Shown here in pieces: positions 56,461-64,000 of a DNA stretch of 64,000 nucleotides; the first letter of the stretch is position 1, and every line of letters begins with the position of its first letter. The notes under the pieces were generated by a model. That model saw nothing but the letters and a program-made list of their open reading frames with translations, searched no databases and was not told the DNA's origin. The DNA lies in contig JANTQA010000015.1 in the NCBI GenBank assembly GCA_027625915.1, positions 10,321,001 through 10,385,000 of the forward strand, written 5' to 3'. Source of the stretch: Anaeramoeba flamelloides. Lineage: Eukaryota > Metamonada > Anaeramoebidae. The position numbers and the translations under genes are program-made.

Positions 56461-57960
56461 CCCTTAGCACCCCGATTTGCCTAAATTTCATCAAGTTTTT
56501 TAAATTAGATTTAAAATGATATTGATCTACTAATATATTAATTTTCTTATTTGTCTTTAATCCAGATTTGAATTATAATAAAAAGTCAAAATAGTTCAAA
56601 GATAAAGCAGTTAAGTTATTTTTTTTTTTTTTTGAAATTGAAAAAAAAATAATAATTATTCATTTTTACATTTTTTTTAAAGATTTTTATTTTTATTTTA
56701 TTTTTTAAAATCAGAAATTTTATTACATTAATAGTAATTCAAAACTCAACACGTTAATTTATTAATAATAACCACCAAACAATTTTACTAATTTTATGAT
56801 ATAAAAAATAAATAAAACAATAAATTACTTTGAAATTTAATTTTTTTTTTTATTAAAAATTTCAATAAATATCCAATTAAGAGAAAAATGAAATTTATTT
56901 CTTTAGGCCAAAATTAAATTTTTAATATGATTAATATTCTAAAACTTTTATTTAAGCAATAGATAATAATTGAAAATCAAAAAAAAAAAAAAAAATGTAA
57001 AATAATTTCAATTTATTAAATTCGAATAAAACAAATATAAATTACTTTTTAATCGATAAAATATTTATACCTAAATTTAAAATAAAATAAAAAATAACTC
57101 TTAAATATTATTACAATATAATAAAATAATCACCGAAACCAAATTTTTTTTTATTGCATTTTGTTATTGGTAAAAATTTGAATAAAAATATATTTGCGAT
57201 ATTTGGATTTTTCCTTAATAAATTAATCCAGATCTTTTTAAATAAGTTCTGATATATGGTCTCTAATTCAACAATATTGTTTATTTTATGTCTAGATTTT
57301 AAAAAGTCAAAAATTAAAAAATTGTAAAAAAAAAAAAAAAAAAAACAATTATTAATATGATTCGAACTATTGGCCAAATCATTTAAAATTGAAAAAAAAT
57401 CTTGTTGAAAAAATTGCAAAATTTTGCAATGAAAAAAAATTTGATTTTTTTTTCAAATTTAATTTATATTTTTTTTTATTTTTAAATTATTTAGAATCTA
57501 ATATAGATTGTGATATTGAATGGTAATCAGTAGATAAATCAAATTTTCTATGTGATGTTATAATAACTTTTATAATGAATTAATTATTTAATCAAGCATT
57601 TTAGGCAATTTTGGGGTGCAAAGGGCCCCAAAAAAATTTCCAGTAAAGTATGATGTGTTTTAAATATTAAAAATAAGAGGTTTTTGATGTCTAGACAAAC
57701 TTTTCAAAAAAAAAAAAAAAATTTATTTTGACGAAATTTGGTTGAAAAATTATAAAATCACAATAACCAAAAAAAAATTCCCGATGTTTGAAATTTTTTT
57801 TCAAGTTATTTTTTTATTTTAAGTAACTATATAATTTATAATTATAAAATTTTCTTTCTAAGATAATTTTTTATTAATTCTATACCTTATTATCCTTTGA
57901 TAACATTTCAAATTAAAATTTTTGTTTGAAATGTTTTTAGGTTATTTGGGGTGCTAAGGG
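56461..57960. repeat. 1.5-kb segment with CCCTTAGCACCCC terminal inverted repeats
   Basis: It begins CCCTTAGCACCCC and ends GGGGTGCTAAGGG, and ATATAT flanks it on both sides, a possible target duplication in TA-rich DNA. A third related end, AGGCAATTTTGGGGTGCAAAG, lies at about 57610-57627, so the element may be composite or internally rearranged. No convincing transposase frame; the 102-codon frame at 57111-57419 is low-complexity. Confidence 0.5.
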
Positions 57961-58534
57961 ATATATTTCTCAATCCAAAGGTAATTTACATACTTAAAGG
58001 GTATACTTTTCCAGCTAAAAAATTCATGTAAAGTTTCTAAAAAACTGTTTTTATTTGTTATTAGTCATGACTTGTAAACTATTTTTTTTAATTGAATGGA
58101 AAATTATTCTCACTTTTTTCGCAATAATTTAAAAAATACTCATTATTTATTTTTTTCTTCAACAAAAAATTGAGAGTTTTCCTTCTCTTAAAATAAAATC
58201 ACTAGATCAATTTTTTACTTATTTTTCAAAAATAAGAATAAAAAATTCAAAATTTTAATCATAATTTTCTAAACACTTCAAAACTCGAGCTTTTATACCC
58301 ACTAAATGTGATTATGATTTATATAATGAATATCGAATCATTCACAATTCAAAAAAAAAAAAAAAAAAAAAAAAACCACTCTTAAACAATTTTAGGCAGG
58401 TGTATCAAGATATTAAAATGAAATAATAAAATTTCATAGATTAACAAATAATTAAATATTTTATCTATCAAAAAAAACTCAAATAAAATATCAAAAAAGA
58501 AGAAAATAAATCGAAACAAATGAAAAACACAAGA

Positions 58535-61261
58535 TTATGCTAGATATTTATATTTTCTTCTATCTTCTTCAAATCTCGCCAAATATTCTCTTTCTATTAG
58601 ATTTTCAATTCTTTGTTTTATCATGTTAATTTTCGGATGAAAAATTGAAGTTAATTGCTTAGTTACTTCAACAATCAAATCGTTATGGTATAAAGTTTTC
58701 CTGGCCTTCATTATCCTTACCACTGCGGCGTCTATGAGAAGTTTACGGTCTTCTTCGACTCTTTGCCTAGTTTTTTTCCTTTCTGGCTCAGTTTCTGTTC
58801 TTAAAACTGTTGGCACTTTGACTCTTCTTAATTTTGATTTGAATTGCAAATTTATTGAAAAGTTATCCTTATCCAAAGTTTCGTTCGGGTCACCGTCCTT
58901 GATTAAAATTTTGGTTCGTCCAGACGACAATGTCTGCAATGCCCTTCTCAGCTCAAAGAAGGGGATGTTTGTGCTTTGGTGGAGTTGTTGTATTGAATTT
59001 TGCTTTGAATGGTTGAAGGAAGTCAAAATCATCATTTGGTGAGTGGATACAATTAATTGGTATCGTTTTTTCTTCATGTTGAATTGTAATTCTGAATTGC
59101 CGATGTTATATTGCCAAATAATTCTCCGGCCGGTATGCATTCCAAGATAAAATTTTTCAAAAAGATTTGTCAAGTTTTGCAAATCGGTGTTTAAAATGCA
59201 AGACTGGCTTGGGAATGTTGGCCAATGGCCCTGCGCAAGAACCTTAATATTGATCTCGATTTTGGATAGCGTTTCTTCCAATGACTTATCATTGCCTTTC
59301 AGATCTTCCAGATGCTCTTTAAAGTTGTTAGTGACGTCATTGGAGAGCCCCATATCACGAAACATGCCCTCCATTTTGGAAGTGAATTGTGTCCCGCATT
59401 CTCTTTTTATTTTGGAGATCATTTGCCTTTCATAATCATTAATATAATTTTTCCCAGACAATAGCCTTTTGGCTAAATAATGCTCATAGAATTTTTTGAA
59501 AATGTCCTTATCAGAAATGAAATTAAAAATCAAGATTACACGATCCATTGTCAAATTAATTTCATTCTCATTGAAGCCCTTAAACCCCATTCGCAGTCTT
59601 TTGTCGATATAACGGGATAAATACTCGGGCAGCTTTTCATTCTCGTTAATAAAGGATTCAAAGGCCTTATTCAGCTTGATCGAATACCCTCGATCATTGT
59701 TGAAGGATTGAACTAATAGCTTTTCAAAACGTGTAAATAGCCCAATGATGTTGTCAATTAAAGAAGTAGGATCTTGCTTATTTATAGACTTCTCTTTGAC
59801 AATATCAAAGCCCAGCGATTTCACATATTGGATAAAGATATTCAAAATGCTTTCAGAGCCCTGTGAGACACGCGTTAATAACGAATACATTAATTTCAAT
59901 TCGTCATACTTGTCCTGCTTGATCATTTGAAGACACCCAGTGTCCATCCCCCGTAATGTGTCGAGATGCTTGGACAGTAACTCCTCTTCACACACCTTGA
60001 TTAATTTCTCTCTTGTCGTTGGATCAAAATAGTGCGTAATCCTTTTGTTTTCTTCAAACAGCCTTGTATTGCAATGGAGTAAATATGTCCCGCACGGGTT
60101 TTCCTGTAAAAATGTTTGGCTTTCTTTTTGATAATAAATGGCTGTTTCGGTTAAAAAGTATTTTTCAAAATCGTTCACATAAAAATCTAACTCATTTTCA
60201 GAGACAGAAACATACATCTTTATTTTTTTTTTTTTATTTTTATTATTTTTTTGATTAATGAGTATTTTTTGAAGAGTTTTTATTAATGGTTTGTTTATTT
60301 TTAAAAAGAATGTGCCAATACAAATTGAAGTCCACAAAAGTTTGAAGTAGTCCTTAATTTGAAAAAAAAATTTTATTTCTCATTTGGCTCAATTTGTTTT
60401 TATTTTTTTTTTTAATTTTTTTTATTTTATTTTCTCAAAAAGAAAAAAGTTGAAAAAGAAATGTTAGTGGAAAGGAAAGAGAAAAACAAACCTGAGACAA
60501 TTTTTTTAATAAGTCTTGATCAATTTTCCCACCATCCCTTTCAAGTGTGATTGACTGTAAAATTAATGAACAAAGTTTATCTTTTGTTTTTGGTTTTTTA
60601 AGGACTTTTGTTCTCCAATGCTCCATTGCCAGTTGGTAGATTTTTTTTTTATTTTTTTTTTGTGAATAAGATCGATCCTTTTTGGGATTACAATAACCAA
60701 TAAAAATGGTGACAAGTTTTATACAGGAATTTTTTGTTTGTGACAGGTTTTAGTTTTTTTTTATTTTTTTTTTATTTGGGAGAGTTTGAGAAAAGAAAAA
60801 AATATTTAAAAAAAATCCAAATTGGGATGGCTTTGAAGAGAAGTCTCCCTTTTTTGATCTGTTTCATATGAAACAAGAAAAATTTCTAAAAAAAGATCAT
60901 TTACCAAATACAAAAAAAGATCATGGATCATTTGGTGTTGTAATTGATAATTCACCCACGAATTACACGTTTCGATTAACATCCTTTCTTCGGTTAATTC
61001 GCATATAAGCTTTGAACAGGTCTGTGCCTGTTCTTCAATTAACTCACTGATCCTTGTGTACAATAATTCTGCTTGTTTGCCAACAACCAGATTGTAAGTT
61101 GTTCGATATATTTCTTCATAAGACAAAGTTGCTGATTTGAATTTATAGATTTTCTGAAAGGCTTTTCGAATAATGTGCCAAGACCTTTCAAGTTGCTTTT
61201 TGTCCATGTTGTTTTGTTCAAGAAAACTTGGAAAGCCTAATTTTCCTTTTTTTTTGCTCAT
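58535..61261 (-). CDS. CUL3: cullin-3, three exons
   Basis: Exons 61261-60905, 60677-60492 and 60217-58535 join with phase-0 GT-AG introns (227 and 274 bp), giving 741 residues against 768 in human CUL3. The N-terminal segment (ERSWHIIRKAFQKI, LSYEEIYRTTYNLV, ELLYTRI) matches the cullin repeat that docks BTB adaptors. Exon 2 carries DRSYSQ...EHWRTKVL...LERDGGKID, and exon 3 opens with YVSVSENELDFYVNDFEKYFL. The cullin homology domain has SFNNDRGYSIKLNKAFE, ISKIKRECGTQFTSKMEGMFRDM and the neddylation site VRIMKARK, with the target lysine at about residue 685. The protein ends IENLIEREYLARFEEDRRKYKYLA-like, as CUL3 does. It scaffolds RBX1-containing ubiquitin ligases. Only the starting ATG (61261) is uncertain, as a second Met lies at residue 19. 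Confidence 0.95.
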
Positions 61262-61986
61262 TCTGATTATTAGAAAAAATGAAATTATTTTTTTTTACCA
61301 ATCTTTAATTTGAAACTGATTTCATTTTCGTAAACAATAATTTACCTTATGGTTGGTATAGAATAGAAAAATGAAATCTTAAAGACTTTGTTCAAAATTA
61401 AGTTTTGAAATTGTATTTAAGGAAACAAGTACTTTTTACCACACTACATGGAAAAAATAAATTATGAAAATTAAAATTCAACAAAACTACCATTTGGATT
61501 TCAGTTATATAGATTTTTAAAAAATTATTCTTTCAAAGTTATGATGATTTTATGCAATTAAGAAAAGATACCTATTAAACTCATTAAGGTTTGAATCCTC
61601 CTTTTTCTATATTACCAACTTTTGAAAAAAACACCTATTTTTTGGGGTATATTTTTTATTGAAATAACTTATTTACATTGAATAAACTTTTGATTGAACA
61701 TTAAGTAATAAAAAAGAATAAATGTTAAAACAATTTGCAAAAAAAAAGGGAATATCTATTAAAACTCAAACATGAGAAAAAAATAAAATGATAAAAAAAA
61801 AAACAAAAAAAAAAAAATTTTTTCAATTGAATTTAGCGATTTCTTTTGAAAGAAATATTTAATTTTATTTTAAAATTGAAAAATATGATTCTTTTAAGAG
61901 TATTAAAAAAATAAATTCAAATAATATCTCAGCTAACTCAACTAAAAATTTCAAATATTTTATAATTAAAATTGAAAAAAATATTA

Positions 61987-62182
61987 CAGTCAGTTTCACT
62001 TTTAAGACACAAACTTTCAACGAAATTTAAGGCACAAAAAAAATCTCAAATTAAGGCACAAAACTCAAATTCTAGGAAAAATAAATTGTAAAAAAAAAAT
62101 CCAAATTTTGTGCCTTAATTGGAGATTTTTTTTGTGCCTTAAATTTCGTTGAAAGTTTGTGTCTTAAAAGTGAAACTGACTG
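61987..62182. mobile_element. CAGTCAG-family palindromic MITE, copy F
   Basis: It begins CAGTCAGTTTCACTTTTAAG and ends AGTGAAACTGACTG, with TA on both sides, and is 196 bp. The arms are near-perfect complements. It is closest in sequence to copy C (shared TTTCAC variant). Confidence 0.87.
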
Positions 62183-62379
62183 TAGTGAAAATTTTCATTT
62201 CTAACCAATTAGCATTAATATTTAATAAAGTTGTACAACATTTCTAAAATTGTTATTTTTAATAATGTTTAATATGTGAGTGTATTTCAAAAATCCAAAA
62301 TTTCAAGATTGTTTTTTAAAAATATTTTCCTAGTTGTGCATTGTCAAAAATCATAATAATTATATCTGAACTGAGAAAA

Positions 62380-62910
62380 TTTTTTTGAGTAGAATATGAT
62401 ATTGAAAATTTGAAAAAAAAATCTCATCTCTTTATACAAATGTTAAAAGAACTAAAGAAAATCATGTAAAATCTTGAATTATTCAATTTTTTCAACCATT
62501 TTTTTTGATTAAATTTTTGATTTGGTGAAATAAAGTTTTTGAATCAAGAAATTTATTATCCGAATGCTGAGAATTAATCATTCATAAAACAAAAAAAAAA
62601 AAAAAATAGACTTGAGAGGTTTTTATTCTAAATAAAACTTGACTTTTTAAATACGAAAAAAGAAAGGACATCAATCACAAAAAAATAGTTGAAATCAAGA
62701 TTGAAAAAAAAAAAAAATTAATTAGAGAAAATTTTCAAAGATATTTCATTTTTTTCAACTGAATTGAGATCGGAAAAAACTATTTATTTCCTTGAATTTT
62801 TTTAGTCACATTCCTATTTATTAATAAATTTACGAAAATTTTTTTGTTAATTTGTTTTCAAAATTATTTTTTCGAATATTCTTTTTCAAATAAACCAAAA
62901 TAAAGGATTT
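62380..62910 (+). repeat. dispersed repeat family R3, partial copy 4
   Basis: It aligns with the middle of the 9960 and 16610 copies (TAGTTGAAATCAA followed by poly-A, then the TTTTTCAAATAAACCAAAATAAAGG region). It is directly followed by an R6 copy, a juxtaposition not seen at 9960. Confidence 0.45.
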
Positions 62911-62989
62911 TGTTTCAACAATGAAAAAAAAAAAAAAAAAAACAAAAATACCAATTTAGAAGATTATTATAAAATAGCGGTGCAAATTC

Positions 62990-63235
62990 TTCTATTTTCC
63001 TCGATTTTTTTTTTCAAATTGACTTTTTTAAAAGAAAAAAAAAGAAAAAAAAAAAGAAAAACAAAAAGTTTAAAAAAATATCAAAAAATTTACAGCAATT
63101 TAGAAAAAATCATTCTGATCTAAAAATAGAATATTTATTTTGAGAAGAATATATAAATAAAATCATTGAATTTTTTCTATTTCTTCATTAAAACAGGTAC
63201 ACTTTTACTGAAAAATAGTTCATTAATATTAAAAA
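62990..63235 (+). repeat. dispersed repeat family R6, partial copy 4
   Basis: TTCAAATTGACTTTTTTAAA, CTGATCTAAAAATAG and the ending TTTTACTGAAAAATAGTT follow the order seen at 5400-5640 and 43475-43880. No MITE is inserted in this copy. Confidence 0.45.
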
Positions 63236-63529
63236 GATGTGAAAAAATATTTCTTTTAATAGAAATACTTTACTAACAAATAAATAAAAATATATTATAG
63301 AATATTCAAACATTTAAATTAATTGTTATTAGAAAAAAAACAATACTTTTTTTTCGTTTTATATTAGTAAGATATAAACTTTCAGATTCTGAAAAATTGA
63401 TTCAAATTAAGAAAATCCTTTGATGTAAATAATTTATCTATCTTTGGAATATAAATTACATAAAAATATAAAAAATAAAGATTTTGATGAGAGTTCAATT
63501 TCATTTGTAAAAAATAATACAGCCTGTTC

Positions 63530-63585
63530 CACTTTTAAGGCATAAAATTTCAACGAAATTTAAGGTACAATAAAAATCTCAAATT
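63530..63585 (+). repeat. CAGTCAG-family MITE, left half only (copy G)
   Basis: It begins CAGCCTGTTCCACTTTTAAG after TA and continues with AACGAAATTTAAGGTACAA. The right arm is missing and the sequence passes into an R5 repeat. Confidence 0.65.
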
Positions 63586-64000
63586 TCAAACCAATACATA
63601 AGTTTAAATTGAGACTGGAAAAATATTTAAATGCTTTTTTTGAAATCAAATTTTCTATAAAAAATTCAATCTTTGATTGAAATCAGGGATTCGGAACTGA
63701 TTTTCATTAACGAGAATAACTTTTTGAAATTATTCATACCGTCTGAATTTTTAAATTAAAAATTGACCCTGTTTAGAAAAAATAATATAATTTGTAACTT
63801 GAATGTTCGGTAGTTATTATATTTTATGTTTTTATGGTTGAAGAAAATAACAAAAAAGAGAAACGTAATTCCCCAACCCATAGAAAGAATAGTTTAATTT
63901 TCCATTTTAGATTTATAAATTGTTTTTTTTTTTTGATGGTGTGTATTCAACTCATCATCGAAAAAAGGGGGTTGTATTTTTTTAAAGAAAAAAAATTCAG

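Larger units (their letters stand above)
51852..58534. other. large intergenic region with several transposon-like repeats
   Basis: From 51852 to 54800 I see only A/T-rich sequence; the frame around 53952-54170 opens with TTG and has no family resemblance. A diverged AGGTATTTCC-type copy (about 54820-55370), two CAGTCAG palindromes (55742-55938 and 56168-56364) and a CCCTTAGCACCCC-bounded segment (56461-57960) follow. The last 500 bases before the CUL3 stop include a long poly-A run. Confidence 0.6.
61262..64000. other. intergenic region, repeat-rich, to the window end
   Basis: It contains a CAGTCAG palindrome (61987-62182), an R3 copy (about 62380-62910), an R6 copy (about 62990-63235), half a CAGTCAG palindrome (63530 to about 63585) and an R5 copy running off the window (about 63600-64000). 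No gene-like frame is seen. Confidence 0.65.

Noticed and set aside
57111-57419. 102-codon minus-strand frame inside the CCCTTAGCACCCC segment, considered as a transposase remnant
   Set aside because: It is Phe/Asn/Lys-rich low complexity without DDE or zinc-finger motifs.
1-64000. Virus-like or LTR elements
   Set aside because: No reverse transcriptase, integrase, capsid or packaging-ATPase motifs and no paired long direct repeats were seen.

Overview
This is a piece of nuclear DNA from a very AT-rich, intron-bearing eukaryote. Nine protein genes lie far apart in intergenic DNA made largely of A/T homopolymers, microsatellites and decayed repeats. The gene set is eukaryotic housekeeping: a Pus7-type pseudouridine synthase, ribosomal protein eL33, the ribosome-biogenesis GTPase NOG1, a Rab18-like GTPase and cullin-3. 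With these come proteins of amoeboid style: a MyTH4-RhoGAP protein without a motor, an SH3 protein with LPEG repeats, and Lys/Glu-rich low-complexity tracts. I infer a free-living amoeboid protist (Anaeramoeba-like or amoebozoan); that assignment rests on protein style and composition only. The standard genetic code fits, and all nine genes end in TAA.

Layout: 1-6675 is gene-free repeat DNA. PUS7 (8700-6676, minus) and a coiled-coil protein (13031-11919, minus) follow, then more repeats. The MyTH4-RhoGAP gene (17899-20286, plus) and a basic, probably nuclear protein (26172-27374, plus) come next. A spliced SH3/LPEG gene (33072-37094, plus) precedes a long inverted repeat (38648-39748). eL33 (40849-40460, minus) and NOG1 (45237-47420, plus) are divergent and 4.4 kb apart. 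The Rab18-like gene (51851-50592, minus, three exons) and CUL3 (61261-58535, minus, three exons) complete the set. I rebuilt the Rab and CUL3 models from splice sites and protein family continuity; all four of their introns are phase 0 GT-AG.

The genes do not form an operon or an obvious functional cluster. PUS7, eL33 and NOG1 serve RNA modification and ribosome synthesis. RAB18 and the RhoGAP protein serve membrane and cytoskeleton control, and CUL3 serves protein degradation.

The most informative non-genic content is a set of small non-autonomous DNA-transposon-like elements. One family of about 197-bp near-perfect palindromes is flanked by TA and begins CAGTCAG (six full copies and one half copy). 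A second family is about 580 bp, TA-flanked, with termini AGGTATTTCC. A 748-bp element sits in a TTAA target, and a related repeat copy preserves the empty site. There are several single-copy hairpin elements, including one with about 255-bp arms that differ very little. Older, longer dispersed repeats (roughly 0.5-1.3 kb) recur across the window and carry no recognisable coding sequence. I found no tRNA, rRNA, CRISPR array, reverse transcriptase, transposase or virus-like gene.
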